From Caulobacter endophyticus (GTDB lineage: Bacteria; Pseudomonadota; Alphaproteobacteria; Caulobacterales; Caulobacteraceae), in the NCBI RefSeq assembly GCF_029543245.1, contig NZ_JARQWV010000010.1, forward strand, positions 1 to 64,000: DNA of 64,000 nucleotides, read 5' to 3'. Below, piece after piece: positions 53,011-62,392 of this stretch (the first letter of the stretch is position 1; every line of letters begins with the position of its first letter). The notes under the pieces were generated by a model. The model was not told where the DNA came from. It saw nothing but the letters and a program-made list of their open reading frames with translations, and ran no database searches. Made by a program: the position numbers and the translations under genes.

Positions 53011-54897
53011 ATGGACGACACGCGCCGAAATTCGGAAGCCGCTGCTCACGCGCCTTTGCAGGCGCGAATCGCCGGCGTGGCGCTGGGCACCACGGTTGCG
53101 GCGCTGACCGCCGCCTGCCTGTGCTTCATGCTCCAGCAATGGAGCGTCGCGCGGCAGGAAGCCCGCGAGAACCACCGCGTCCTGGCCGAGATGGTGGCCG
53201 CCGGCGCCGCCCCGGCCCTGGCCGACCATAACTCCGCCGGCGCCAGCCGCGCCCTCGACGCCGTCATCCGCGCCCCGCACGTGGCCGGCGCCCGCCTCAC
53301 CGACATTTCCGGCCAGACCGTCGCCCGCATCGGCGTCGACAACGAGGCCAATGTCGAAACCCTTACCCGTCCGGTCGTGCTGCAGGGCCGCAAGGTCGGC
53401 GAGTTGCTCCTGGTGGCCCGCCAGCCCAGCCTGGTCGAAATCCTGGCCCGCGACCTGGCCTTGACCGGCGCCCTGTTCTTCGGGGCCGCGGGGCTGGCGA
53501 TCCTGCTGGCCAACAGCCTGGCCCGGCGGATGACCCGCCCGATGCAGCGCCTGTCGGACGCCATGCACGACATGGCCCAGGGCGGCCGCTACAGCCCCGT
53601 CCAGCAGGCCAGCGACGACGACGTCTTCCACAGCCTGACCGACAGCTTCAACCACCTGGTCTCGCGCCTGGAGGCCAACGACCACGACCTGCGCTCGGCC
53701 ATGGGCGAGCTGGTCAAGGCCCGCGACGACGCCAACGCCGCCAACGTGCTGAAGTCGCACTTCCTGGCCAATATGAGCCACGAGATCCGCACGCCGCTGA
53801 ACGGCGTGCTGGCCATGACCGAAGTGATGGCCATGGACGACCTGTCGCCCAAGCAGCGCGAGCGCCTGTCGGTGATCCGCGAATCCGGCGGCCTCTTGCT
53901 GGCCGTGCTCAACGACGTGCTCGACCTGTCGAAGATCGAGGCCGGCCGCCTGGAGCTGGTCGAGCGCGACTTCGACCTTTCCACCCTGGCGGCCTCGCTG
54001 CGCGAGACCTTCGTCGGCCAGGCCCGCGAAAAGGGCCTGGAGTTCGGCGTCATGGTCGCTCCCGAAGCCCTGGGCGGCTGGCGCGGCGACGCCGACCGCC
54101 TTCGCCAGATCCTCAACAACCTGGTCTCCAACGCCCTGAAGTTCACGCTCGAGGGCGCAGTCTCGGTGCGCTTCGCCTCGGCCGAGGATGGCTCGGGCCT
54201 GCGCATCGACGTCACCGACACCGGCATCGGCATCGCCGCCGACATCGTGCCGCGCCTGTTCGACAAGTTCGTCCAGGCCGACAGCTCGACCACCCGCCGC
54301 TTCGGCGGCTCTGGCCTGGGCCTGTCGATCTGCCGCGAGCTGGCCGCCGTCATGGGCGGGGGCATCCACGTGCAGAGCCGCGAGGGCCAGGGCTCGACCT
54401 TCACCGTCGTCGTGGCGATGCCGCGCGGCCAGGGCGAGGCCGCGGCCGCGCCGCCGGTCGCCGCCGAGCCTGTCGACGACAGCGCCCCGCGCCGCCTGCG
54501 CGTGCTGGCCGCCGACGACAACCAGACCAACCAGAAGGTCATCGCCGCCGTGCTGGCGCCCATCGGGGCCGAGGTGGCGCTGGTCGCCGACGGCGCCGCC
54601 TGCATCGAGGCCTGGCGCAACGGCGGCCACGACGTGATCCTGATGGACATCCACATGCCGGTGATGGACGGCGTCGAGGCCGCCCGCACGATCCGCGCTC
54701 TGGAAAAGGCCGAGGGCCGCCCGCGCACCCCGATCGTGGCGGTCACCGCCAACGCTCTGGTCCATCAGGTCGAGGGCTATCTGGCGGCCGGCATGGACGG
54801 CCACGTGGCCAAGCCGATCGAGGTCACCAAGCTCTACACCGCCATCGAGGACGCCGTGGCTTCGGCCGCCCGCCTCAGCGCGGCCGAGGCGGCCTGA
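53011..54897 (+). CDS. hybrid sensor histidine kinase with receiver domain
   Basis: The 628-residue protein has a first membrane span (about 22-44), a periplasmic sensor of about 100 residues, a second span (about 150-172), HAMP (about 172-225), and HisKA with the phospho-His in NMSHEIRTPLNG (about residue 256). HATPase follows (NNLVSNALKF, DTGIGI and FGGSGLGLSI), then a C-terminal receiver with phospho-Asp in VILMDIHMPVMDG (about 545). There is no adjacent response regulator or phosphotransfer protein. CGGAAGG precedes the chosen ATG. The signal sensed is unknown. Confidence 0.95.
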   Translation: MDDTRRNSEAAAHAPLQARIAGVALGTTVAALTAACLCFMLQQWSVARQEARENHRVLAEMVAAGAAPALADHNSAGASRALDAVIRAPHVAGARLTDISGQTVARIGVDNEANVETLTRPVVLQGRKVGELLLVARQPSLVEILARDLALTGALFFGAAGLAILLANSLARRMTRPMQRLSDAMHDMAQGGRYSPVQQASDDDVFHSLTDSFNHLVSRLEANDHDLRSAMGELVKARDDANAANVLKSHFLANMSHEIRTPLNGVLAMTEVMAMDDLSPKQRERLSVIRESGGLLLAVLNDVLDLSKIEAGRLELVERDFDLSTLAASLRETFVGQAREKGLEFGVMVAPEALGGWRGDADRLRQILNNLVSNALKFTLEGAVSVRFASAEDGSGLRIDVTDTGIGIAADIVPRLFDKFVQADSSTTRRFGGSGLGLSICRELAAVMGGGIHVQSREGQGSTFTVVVAMPRGQGEAAAAPPVAAEPVDDSAPRRLRVLAADDNQTNQKVIAAVLAPIGAEVALVADGAACIEAWRNGGHDVILMDIHMPVMDGVEAARTIRALEKAEGRPRTPIVAVTANALVHQVEGYLAAGMDGHVAKPIEVTKLYTAIEDAVASAARLSAAEAA

Positions 54898-55041
54898 CCG
54901 CTCGCGCCGCGATCGTGACAACGACTTCAGGTAGATGAACCGAACATAACGACAGGCTCAGAACCGCTTCAGGCGGGACGTGGTTTCTTCTCATCAACGC
55001 CGCCGCCATCGACGGCGAACAAGTTGAAAGGAACCGAACCG

Positions 55042-55389
55042 ATGAAGAAGATCATTCTCCCGATCGTTGCGGTCTCGGCCCTGGCGGCCGCCACCGTCCC
55101 CGCCGCGGCCATGGCCCAGCCCGTCAACCAGCGCCAGGCGCAACTGGAGCAGCGGATCGACCGCGGCGTGCGCACCGGCGACCTGACCCGCCACGAAGCC
55201 CGCCGCCTGCACGGCGAGCTGCGCGAAGTGGCCCGTCTCGAGTACCGCTACCGCGCCGGCGGCCTGAACGGCTGGGAACGCGCCGACCTCGACCGTCGCC
55301 TGGATCGCATCGGCGCCCAGATCCGCTACGAGCGTAACGACCGCGACTACGGCCACGGCTACGGCCGCGGCGCTCCCAACCGCTGGTAA
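55042..55389 (+). CDS. small exported helical protein
   Basis: The 115-residue protein has a signal peptide (MKKIILPIVAVSALAAA, cleaved near AMA|Q). The charged helical body has QRQAQLEQRIDRGVRTGDLTR, EARRLHGELREV, GLNGWERADLDRRLD and IRYERNDRDYG, with a Gly/Tyr-rich end. Two helix-turn repeats with E..RL spacing suggest a helical hairpin, as in CpxP-like proteins, without their signature. AAAGGA precedes the start. Function is unknown. Confidence 0.75.
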   Translation: MKKIILPIVAVSALAAATVPAAAMAQPVNQRQAQLEQRIDRGVRTGDLTRHEARRLHGELREVARLEYRYRAGGLNGWERADLDRRLDRIGAQIRYERNDRDYGHGYGRGAPNRW

Positions 55390-55398
55390 CGTCTACGC

Positions 55399-56220
55399 TC
55401 AGGCCGGCTCCACCCGGAGCCGGCTCTCCACCACAGTGAGGCCGCGGCCGCGCAGGATCACGCGCGTGCCGCGGCTTTCGCATGAAAGGTCCCCGCCCCG
55501 GCCGGGATAGGCCTGGTGGAACTCCAGCGCTTCCTTGCCCAGCTTGTCGCCGTACAGCGGCATCAGGATGCAGTGAGCCGACCCCGTGGTCGGATCCTCG
55601 GGGATCCCGGCCGCCGGCGCGAAGAAGCGGCTGACCACCGCATAGGGTCGCCCTTCGTCGGCCAGCGCCACGGCGATGACTTGGCCCTTGCCGTCGGTCG
55701 CGCCGCTTTCGACGCGATTGAGGGCGGCGAAATCGGGCTCCAGTCTCCGAACGACCGCCTCGTCCTCCAGCACGGCCACCAGATAGGCCCCGGCCCAGGC
55801 CTCGACCACCGGCGCGCCCAGGGCCTCGGCCAGACCCGCCGGAATATCGACCCGGCGCGGCGGATTAGCCGGAAAGTCCATCTCCAGCCGCTCGCCGTCA
55901 CGCCGCACCCGCAGTTCGCCCGACAGGGTGTCGAAGGCCAGCACCTCCACATCGACGCCCAGCTCGGCGAACAGGGCGTGGGCCGAGGCCAGGGTGGCGT
56001 GGCCGCACAGCGGCGCCTCCCGGGCCGGGGTGAACCAGCGCAGGCCGAAACGCGCCGGATCGGCGGTCTTCAGCAGGAAGGCCGTCTCGGCCTGGTTGTT
56101 CTCGGCCGCCAGGGCCTGCATCCAGGCGTCGCTCGGCCAGACGTCGAACGGCTCGACCACGCAGGCCGGATTGCCCTTGAAGGGCGCGGACGCGAAGGCG
56201 TCGATGGTCCATTGGCGCAT
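55399..56220 (-). CDS. PhzF family isomerase-like protein
   Basis: The 273-residue protein opens [22 protein letters not shown] and has the catalytic Glu in NNQAETAFL (about residue 46) and [16 protein letters not shown] near the C-terminus. PhzF proteins act as isomerases in phenazine synthesis, but most relatives lie outside such pathways. No phz genes are nearby. It is 15 bp after the DJ-1-like gene on the same strand. Confidence 0.93.
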   Translation of the reverse strand: MRQWTIDAFASAPFKGNPACVVEPFDVWPSDAWMQALAAENNQAETAFLLKTADPARFGLRWFTPAREAPLCGHATLASAHALFAELGVDVEVLAFDTLSGELRVRRDGERLEMDFPANPPRRVDIPAGLAEALGAPVVEAWAGAYLVAVLEDEAVVRRLEPDFAALNRVESGATDGKGQVIAVALADEGRPYAVVSRFFAPAAGIPEDPTTGSAHCILMPLYGDKLGKEALEFHQAYPGRGGDLSCESRGTRVILRGRGLTVVESRLRVEPA

Positions 56221-56235
56221 GGGAGCTCCTTCAGG

Positions 56236-56850
56236 TCAGGCGGCGCTGGCGGCCGGCAGATGGGGCGTGATCGCGGCCAGGGCGCGGGCGACGTAAACGT
56301 CCTTTTCCCCCACCGGCGCGACGTAGTGGATGGCCGCCTGCGCCTGTTCCAGGCCCGCGAGGCGCGCGATGGTCCAGGCGGCCAGATACTGCGAGGCCAG
56401 ACACCCGCCGGCGGTAGCGACATTGCCGTGGGCGACGAACGGCGCGTCCAGCACCTTCACGCCCGCCTCGACGACCCACGGCCTGGTCGTCAGGTCGGTG
56501 CAGGCCGGCAGGTCGCCGATCAGGCCGAGCCTGGCCAGCAGCAGGGTTCCCGAGCATTGCGCGCCGATCAGCTGGCGCGACGGATCGAGCACAATGCGCG
56601 ACAGCAGGTCTTCGTCGGCGGCGATCTGGCGGGTCTTCGAGCCGCTGCCGATCAGTACGGCGTCGGCCTCGGCGGCGAACTCCAGCGGCTGCTGGCGCTG
56701 CACGGTCACGCCGTTCAGCGAGGTCACTTCCGGCGTCGGCGACGTGATATAGGCCGCCCAGCCGTGGGCCTTCATGCGATTGAGGATCGCCGAGGCGATG
56801 AACGAGTCGAGCTCGTTGAAGCCGTCGAACGTCAGGACCGCGATCCGCAC
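56236..56850 (-). CDS. DJ-1/PfpI family protein
   Basis: The 204-residue protein begins MRIAVLTFDGFNELDSF and has the nucleophile-elbow Cys in GAQCSGTLLLA (about residue 99) and the NVATAGGCLASQYLAAW block of the family. It is close to the isocyanide hydratase / ThiJ-type group. It may act on a small electrophile or aldehyde. It heads a two-gene unit with the PhzF protein. Confidence 0.9.
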   Translation of the reverse strand: MRIAVLTFDGFNELDSFIASAILNRMKAHGWAAYITSPTPEVTSLNGVTVQRQQPLEFAAEADAVLIGSGSKTRQIAADEDLLSRIVLDPSRQLIGAQCSGTLLLARLGLIGDLPACTDLTTRPWVVEAGVKVLDAPFVAHGNVATAGGCLASQYLAAWTIARLAGLEQAQAAIHYVAPVGEKDVYVARALAAITPHLPAASAA

Positions 56851-56905
56851 AGGGGCCTCCCTTCAGGGCGAGACCACAGCGGTAGCGGGCAATGATTCAT
56901 GAAGC

Positions 56906-56937
56906 AAAAGGAGTATTGCCACAGTGACAATACTCCT
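56906..56937 (-). terminator. intrinsic terminator after the GH43 gene
   Basis: A perfect 10-bp stem (aggagtattg / caatactcct) with a 9-base loop is followed on the minus strand by TTTT, 12 bp after the GH43 stop. Confidence 0.9.
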
Positions 56938-56949
56938 CCAGCGGGTCCC

Positions 56950-58572
56950 TCAGGCGCTCTCGGCCACCTTCGGCAGGCCGGCGCGGTAGACGAAATCCCG
57001 CAGCGTCGCCTGGCCGCTCCCCGCCGCGTAGATCCCGATCTTCAGGCTGATGAAGCCGCCGAACACGTTGTGATGCAGGCCCGAGACCTCCATCCGCGTG
57101 CCGTGACGCGTCCAGGTCGCCCCGTCGTCGTAGGAGTACCAGTAGGTGACGACGTGCTCGTCGTTGCGAATCTTCAGGCGCACCTTGCGGCGCTCGTGCG
57201 GGATGCGCGCCCAGGCCAGCTCCTCCGAATACTGGAAGGTCTTGAGCGCGATCGGCGAAAAGCCCAGGCCCACGAAGGCCTTGTGATTGTAGAACAGCAG
57301 GATCCCCGCCTCGGCCTCGCCGGTCAGTTCCAGCGAGATCTCGGCCTCGTACGAGCGGTCGCCGACGATGCAGGTCAGCGGCGAACTGTCGATCGGCGAG
57401 CCTCCCCTGCCCTTCAGGGTCAGCGCCTTGCCGACGTAGGCCAAGCGGGACGCTTCGTCCGGCTTCGGCTCATGGAAGGCCCACTGCACGCCCATGCGGT
57501 CGGCCGAGAAGTCGTCGCTCAACGACAGGCCCGAGGGCCCGGCCTTGCCGCCGCGCGGCTTGCGGAGCGGCTTGGAGAGATCCCCGCCCAGCGGCCGGAA
57601 CCAGCCGTCGGCGGTCCACTCGATCGGCTCCAGCAGGGTCTGGCGGCCTAGCGTCCAGTAGCCGTTCTCATAGCCGTGATAGACCATCCACCAGTCGTCG
57701 CCGGGGCCTTCGACCAGACTGGCGTGGCCGCGCGACCACCACGGCTCGTCCTTGCTTCGGGTGCGCACCAGCGGATTGTGCGGACAGTGCTCCCAGGGCC
57801 CGTGCACCGAGCGCGAGCGGGCGGCGATGACCATGTGGCCGGTCACCGGACCCGCCGTGCCGCCCACGGCCGTGATCAGGTAGAACCAGCCATTGTGGCG
57901 CAGCAGCTTGGGGCCTTCGGGCGCGAAGTTCTCGACGATCCAGTCGTCGGGATAGCGCCAGGGGTCGTAGGCCTTTTCCAGCTGGCCGTCGGTGGCCAGG
58001 CCGTCGTCGGTCAGGCGGATCTTGCGCACGCCGTTGACGAACAGATAGCGCTTGCCGTCCTCGCCGACGACGTGGCCCGGATCGATGCAGCCGCTGATCT
58101 TCAGATCGACCGGATCGCTCCACGGCCCCTCGATGCTGTCGGCCCAGATGGCGAAGATCGACCACCCCTGCCCCGTTGGGTCGGCCGGGATGTAGATGAA
58201 GTAGCGGCCCTCGTGCTTGACGAGGTCGACCGCCCAGATCGTGCCCAGCGGCTTTTTCAGCGCCGGACCGACCGGGGTCCAGTTCACCAGATCCGTCGAC
58301 TTCCAGATCACCAGCCCCGGATAGGCCAGGAACGACGAGAAGGTCATGTAATAGACCTCGCCGTCCTTGAGGATCGTCGGATCGGGGTGATCGCCGCTGA
58401 TGATCGGGTTCAGATAGGTCCCGTCGCCCAGATCGGCGACGCGGCGGCCGTCGGGACCCTTGCCCCAGCTCGCCTGGGCCTTCTCAAGCGGATTGGCCTG
58501 GGCCGCCAACGCCGGCGCGGCGGCGGCGCCCGCCAGAAGGCCTTTGAACAGGGTGCGGCGCGGCAGGGCCAT
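56950..58572 (-). CDS. glycoside hydrolase family 43 protein, exported
   Basis: The 540-residue protein has a Tat-type start (MALPRRTLFKGLLAG). The GH43 five-bladed propeller domain (about 50-330) has the general base Asp in SGDHPDPTIL, VDLVKHEGRYFIY, and the acid Glu in SLVEGPGDDWWMVYHGYE. The C-terminal part (about 345-535) is a beta-sandwich like the beta-xylosidase C-terminal domain. It probably releases xylose or arabinose from plant polysaccharides. A LacI-type palindrome sits just upstream. Confidence 0.93.
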   Translation of the reverse strand: MALPRRTLFKGLLAGAAAAPALAAQANPLEKAQASWGKGPDGRRVADLGDGTYLNPIISGDHPDPTILKDGEVYYMTFSSFLAYPGLVIWKSTDLVNWTPVGPALKKPLGTIWAVDLVKHEGRYFIYIPADPTGQGWSIFAIWADSIEGPWSDPVDLKISGCIDPGHVVGEDGKRYLFVNGVRKIRLTDDGLATDGQLEKAYDPWRYPDDWIVENFAPEGPKLLRHNGWFYLITAVGGTAGPVTGHMVIAARSRSVHGPWEHCPHNPLVRTRSKDEPWWSRGHASLVEGPGDDWWMVYHGYENGYWTLGRQTLLEPIEWTADGWFRPLGGDLSKPLRKPRGGKAGPSGLSLSDDFSADRMGVQWAFHEPKPDEASRLAYVGKALTLKGRGGSPIDSSPLTCIVGDRSYEAEISLELTGEAEAGILLFYNHKAFVGLGFSPIALKTFQYSEELAWARIPHERRKVRLKIRNDEHVVTYWYSYDDGATWTRHGTRMEVSGLHHNVFGGFISLKIGIYAAGSGQATLRDFVYRAGLPKVAESA

Positions 58573-58588
58573 GGGTCGCTCACAAAAA

Positions 58589-58602
58589 TGATAGCGCTAT
58601 CA
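58589..58602 (-). promoter_or_regulatory. LacI-family operator TGATAGCGCTATCA
   Basis: This is a perfect 14-bp palindrome centred on GCGC, ending 16 bp upstream of the GH43 start. It resembles operators of LacI-family sugar regulators, including the Caulobacter xylose regulon box (TGxTAGCGCTAxCA type). Sugar-induced derepression is likely. Confidence 0.75.
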
Positions 58603-58659
58603 ATTCCCGTAGAGCGCTGTGCGCCGGACGTCCAGAGCGCACGGTCCGAAGGGACGAAA

Positions 58660-58688
58660 CCTTGTCCTTCGACAAGCTCAGGATGAGG
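58660..58688. repeat. short dispersed hairpin repeat (cttgtccttcgacaag type)
   Basis: CTTGTC-CTTC-GACAAG followed by CTCAGGATGAGG is a dispersed repeat seen in many alphaproteobacterial genomes. It lies between the GH43 promoter and the end of the nucleotidyltransferase gene, and probably acts as a terminator. Confidence 0.7.
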
Positions 58689-58729
58689 TTTCTACTGATC
58701 CGCCGAGCCAACCTTGAGGATCACGCCGC

Positions 58730-59311
58730 TCACCCCTCGACGGTGATCTCCGGCCAGCGGGCCTTGGCCGAGCCGGTGGTGCGCGCCCAGCCGCCCGCGC
58801 CCTTGACCCGTAGCGGGTTGGGCCGCAGGCGCATGGCGAAGAGGTCGTCCAAGCCGAACGGCGCCCAGACTCGCAAGGCGTCGTCCGCCTCCAGCCGCAC
58901 GCCGACGCAGAAGGCCGTGGCCACGAACCGCTCCAGGGCCTCGGCGCTGGAACGCAGGGCCGGATAGGGTTCGTCGGCGCCGAACTTCTTCTCGAACCAC
59001 AGATGCACCCGGGCCTGGTTGCGCACCTCGACCAGCTCGCGCAGTGGCGGCTCGAAGGCGGCGGCCACGTGCTGGATCACCACGTCCTCGGCTTCGTACG
59101 AGGTGTCGCTGTCGTCGTGATAGGCGACGTCGTAGTCCTTGATGCCGTAGTCCAGCGGCCGGCCCGTCAGGCTGTTGAACACCGGCTGATAGACGGCGCC
59201 GGAGAAGATCATCCAGTCGGGCAGGTCGAGATCGCGGACGGTGCGCAGCACCTGCATCGTCGTCGGCGTGGCGCGGACGATCTCGATCAGGCGAGCTTCG
59301 AGGTCGCTCAT
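58730..59311 (-). CDS. nucleotidyltransferase family protein (NTP_transf_6 type)
   Basis: The 193-residue protein has DLPDWMIFSGAVYQPVFNSL, GYIKDYD-type catalytic region (DYGIKDYDVAYHDD), and RNQARVHLWFEKKFG with PYPALRSSAEALERF. This is the DUF925 / NTP_transf_6 pattern. The acceptor substrate is unknown. It overlaps the start of the upstream thiD stop by one base, so they are co-transcribed. Confidence 0.9.
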   Translation of the reverse strand: MSDLEARLIEIVRATPTTMQVLRTVRDLDLPDWMIFSGAVYQPVFNSLTGRPLDYGIKDYDVAYHDDSDTSYEAEDVVIQHVAAAFEPPLRELVEVRNQARVHLWFEKKFGADEPYPALRSSAEALERFVATAFCVGVRLEADDALRVWAPFGLDDLFAMRLRPNPLRVKGAGGWARTTGSAKARWPEITVEG

Positions 59312-60150
59312 CAGCGCACCGGCCAGGCGTGGTCGAGCGGGCCGTGGCCCTTGCCCAGGCCCGGGGCGCGCAGCATGGCCTCGTGGACGTAGTTCCAGGC
59401 CCGGGCGACGGCGTCGGTCAGCGGCAGGCCTTGCGACAGCCCCGTGGCGATCGCCGAGGCCAGGGTGCAGCCGGTGCCGTGGGTGTGGCGGGTGTCGATC
59501 CGCTCGCCCTCGAAGCTGGTTTCGCCCTCCGGAGTGATCAGCAGGTCGACGACCCGCTCGATTCCTTTTTCGCTCTTGTTGGCAACATGGCCGCCCTTCA
59601 TCAGCACGGCCTTGGCGCCCAGGGCCAGCAGCGCCTCGCCGGCGCGGCGCTGGTCGTCGATGGTCTCGACCGAAAGCCCGGTCAGGGCGCTGGCCTCGGG
59701 CGCGTTGGGGGTCAGCAGGGCAGCGCCCGGGATCATCAGCGACTTGACCGCATCGATCGCCTGCTCGGCCAGCAGCGACGCGCCGCCCTTGGCGATCATC
59801 ACCGGATCGACCACGGCCGGAACCTGCGGCGCGCTGGCCAGCACCCGGGCCACGGTCTCGACCACGCCCACGTCGCCCAGCATGCCGGTCTTGAAAGCGT
59901 CGGCGCCGATGTCGTCGAGCACGGCGCGGGCCTGGGCCTCGATCACCTCGAGCGGGATCGGATGCACGCCGGTGACGCCCAGGGTGTTCTGCACGGTGAC
60001 GGCGGTGATGGCCGTTGCCGCATAGCCGCCGAGCGCGGTGATGGTCTTGATGTCGGCCTGGATGCCCGCGCCGCCGCCGGAATCGGATCCGGCCAGGACG
60101 AGCACGCGGCCCAGGAACGAAGGCGAGTCGGAGGAAGGCGCTTGGGTCAC
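59311..60150 (-). CDS. thiD: hydroxymethylpyrimidine / phosphomethylpyrimidine kinase
   Basis: The 279-residue ribokinase-like protein has VLVLAGSDSGGGAGIQADIKTI, GGYAATAITAVTVQNT, VDPVMIAKGG, LTPNAPEASALTG and the anion hole HGTGCTLASAIATGLSQG. It phosphorylates HMP twice for the pyrimidine half of thiamine. No TPP riboswitch was seen in its short upstream region. It lies 41 bp downstream of rcdA on the same strand. Confidence 0.96.
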   Translation of the reverse strand: MTQAPSSDSPSFLGRVLVLAGSDSGGGAGIQADIKTITALGGYAATAITAVTVQNTLGVTGVHPIPLEVIEAQARAVLDDIGADAFKTGMLGDVGVVETVARVLASAPQVPAVVDPVMIAKGGASLLAEQAIDAVKSLMIPGAALLTPNAPEASALTGLSVETIDDQRRAGEALLALGAKAVLMKGGHVANKSEKGIERVVDLLITPEGETSFEGERIDTRHTHGTGCTLASAIATGLSQGLPLTDAVARAWNYVHEAMLRAPGLGKGHGPLDHAWPVR

Positions 60151-60191
60151 GCGCCTCTCCTACCCCGCTTTTGAACGCGGTTGAACCGGTG

Positions 60192-60704
60192 TCAGGCCGC
60201 GCCGAAGGCGGCGGTCAGGCGGTCGAACTGGGCCTGGACGGGGCGCGGGGCCTCGTCGACGGCGGCGGCCTCGACATACATGCGCTGGTCCAGGTGGCGG
60301 ACGCGCTCGTACAGGCGCTCGGAGCGTTGCAGCAGGCTGACGAGGCCGAAGGGCAGATCCTCGACGGCGGCCTGCTGCTCGCCGGCCTCCAGCGCCAGGC
60401 GGTAGTTCTCGGCGCAGGCGGCCTCGGGAGCCATCTCGCCTTCCTTCACCGCGCGCTGCACCAGCAGCCACGAGGCCACCTGCATCAGGCGGGTGGTCAG
60501 GCGCATGCTCTCGCTCGCATAGGCCAGGGCGGCGTTACGCGAGAGGATCTTGCTGTCGTGACGGCCGGCCCCGTCGAGATAGGCCGCGGTCTCCTCGACC
60601 AGCAGCATGCCCTCGTCGAAGGTGCGGTCGAACAATTCCGAGCGGGCGAAGTCCTGGATGACTCCCGCCCGCCAGGGGGCCGTGGACGCGTTCGGATCGG
60701 TCAT
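60192..60704 (-). CDS. rcdA: RcdA (DUF1465), regulator of CtrA degradation
   Basis: The 170-residue protein is a helical bundle typical of RcdA/DUF1465: WRAGVIQDFARSELFDRTFDEGM, SRNAALAYASESMRLTTRLMQVASWLLVQRAV and LPFGLVSLLQRSERLYERVRHLDQRMY. In Caulobacter RcdA is an adaptor that, with CpdR and PopA, delivers substrates such as CtrA to ClpXP during the swarmer-to-stalked transition. A TTAAC half-site lies about 70 bp upstream. Confidence 0.9.
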   Translation of the reverse strand: MTDPNASTAPWRAGVIQDFARSELFDRTFDEGMLLVEETAAYLDGAGRHDSKILSRNAALAYASESMRLTTRLMQVASWLLVQRAVKEGEMAPEAACAENYRLALEAGEQQAAVEDLPFGLVSLLQRSERLYERVRHLDQRMYVEAAAVDEAPRPVQAQFDRLTAAFGAA

Positions 60705-60858
60705 GTCTACTCAATGCCCCAAAGGCCGCGAGGACGTCTCGCTTGTGGGGGTGAACTGCAACCCCCGTGCCAAGTCTTAACGTCCCGTTTCGCGACCGCC
60801 CGAATCGGTGCGACCGGCAGGCGCACGATCAGCGTCCACTGCTAGCGTAAACCTTTCG

Positions 60859-61065
60859 TTAGTCTAGGCGACCAAACAGCGCATCGGCCGCCGCGCGTCC
60901 CGCTTTCTTCTTGCTGAGTTGGGCCTTGGTGCGGGCGATCTCGGCTTCCAGGGCCTCGATCCGCTCTTCCAGTTCGCGCACGCCGTAGATCTCGAGATCC
61001 TCGTGCGTGGCCGTGTTCAGCGCGTCGCCGCGAAACGCGCGCGGCTCGACCGGCTCTTCGATCAT
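60859..61065 (-). CDS. DUF1192 family small protein
   Basis: The 68-residue protein starts MIEEPVEPRAFRGD, with the short coiled coil VRELEERIEALEAEIARTKAQLSKKK typical of DUF1192. GGGAGG precedes the ATG. Function is unknown. It is divergent from the quinone oxidoreductase gene. Confidence 0.9.
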   Translation of the reverse strand: MIEEPVEPRAFRGDALNTATHEDLEIYGVRELEERIEALEAEIARTKAQLSKKKAGRAAADALFGRLD

Positions 61066-61140
61066 GGATGACCTCCCTTTCCGACCGGACATGAGACGCC
61101 TACCTAGGGCCCAAAGCAAGCGCGACGGAGCGACAGGCCG

Positions 61141-62115
61141 ATGTCCCAGACCATGACCGCGATCGAGATCGAGGGCGGAAAAGGGGCGGCCGACGCCCTG
61201 CGCCCGGTAGAGGTCGAACGCCCCACGCCGGGCCCCGGCGAGATCCTGATCCGCGTGCATGCGGCCGGCGTCAATCGCCCCGACCTCTTGCAGCGCCTGG
61301 GTTTCTACCCCCCGCCGCCGGGCGCGCCGACCACGCTGGGGCTCGAGGTCGCCGGCGAGGTCGAGGTCGCCGCGGGGCGCTGGAAGGTCGGCGACAAGGT
61401 CTGCGCCCTGCTGGGCGGCGGCGGTTACGCGCAGTACGCCGTGGTCGACGCCCGCCAGGCCCTGCCGATCCCCGAAGGCTTCGATTTCGTCCAGGCCGCG
61501 GCCCTGCCCGAGACCGTCTTCACCGTCTTCGCCAACGTGTTCGAACATGGCGCGCTGAAGCCTGGCGAGACCATTTTGATTCATGGTGGCACGTCCGGTA
61601 TCGGGACAACGGCGATCGCCATGGCCAAGGCGGCCGGCGCGACCGTCATCGCCACCGGCCGCGGCGCCGACAAGAAGGCCAAGGCGCTGGAACTGGGCGC
61701 GGATCTCGCCGTCGACGCCAAGACCGAGGACTTCGCGCAGATCGCCAAGGCGGCCGGCGGGGTCGACGTGGTGCTCGACATGGTCGGCGCCGCCTATTTC
61801 GACAAGAACCTCGACGCCCTGAAGACCGGCGGCCGCATCGTCTACATCGCCGCCCTGGCCGGCGGGACGCTGGAGGTGCCGGTGATGAAGGTGATGCAGA
61901 AGCGGGCGGTGATCACCGGCTCGACCCTGCGCCCCCGCCCAGCCGACGAGAAGGCCCGCCTGGCCGGCGAAGTCGAGCGCACGGTGTGGCCGTGGATCGC
62001 GGCCGGCAAGCTGACGCCGATCGTCGACGCCACCTTCCCGCTGGCCGACGCCGCCAAGGCCCACGCCCACCTGGAAGCCGGCGAACACGTGGGCAAGGTG
62101 GTGCTCACCGCCTAA
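61141..62115 (+). CDS. NAD(P)H:quinone oxidoreductase, MDR family
   Basis: The 324-residue zinc-free medium-chain dehydrogenase has HAAGVNRPDLLQRLGFYPPPPGA, GLEVAGEV, ALLGGGGYAQYAVV and the Rossmann motif ILIHGGTSGIGTTAIAMAKAAGATVIAT (about 140-170), ending AKAHAHLEAGEHVGKVVL. It resembles the PIG3 type more than the QorA type. It reduces quinones with NADPH and probably limits oxidative damage. Confidence 0.93.
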   Translation: MSQTMTAIEIEGGKGAADALRPVEVERPTPGPGEILIRVHAAGVNRPDLLQRLGFYPPPPGAPTTLGLEVAGEVEVAAGRWKVGDKVCALLGGGGYAQYAVVDARQALPIPEGFDFVQAAALPETVFTVFANVFEHGALKPGETILIHGGTSGIGTTAIAMAKAAGATVIATGRGADKKAKALELGADLAVDAKTEDFAQIAKAAGGVDVVLDMVGAAYFDKNLDALKTGGRIVYIAALAGGTLEVPVMKVMQKRAVITGSTLRPRPADEKARLAGEVERTVWPWIAAGKLTPIVDATFPLADAAKAHAHLEAGEHVGKVVLTA

Positions 62116-62154
62116 GACTTTCCATCATCCAAGAGGTGTGAGCTCGCGCCTCAA

Positions 62155-62273
62155 GATGCTCCCCCTGAAGGGGGAGCTGTCGCGGAGCGACTGAGGGGGA
62201 AGTTATTGCGGCGGGTCAGAAGCCGCTTCCCCCTCCGGCCCTTCGGGCCACCTCCCCCTTCGGGGGGAGGATC
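62155..62273. repeat. bipartite intergenic palindromic repeat (type A)
   Basis: It starts gatgctccccctgaaggggg with gtcgcggagcgac, and ends ggcccttcgggcc and ctcccccttcggggggag. It is near-identical to the left part of the copy at 20727, 41 kb away. Confidence 0.87.
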
Positions 62274-62392
62274 CCGAGACCGACGACAGATGATCGATCC
62301 CCGTTCCCTTTCGCGCGGAACCGCATTATAGCTCGGTGTTGAACAACCCCGCCCGGCCGAAAGGTCGGGCGCCGTCATTTCTGGAGGACCGC

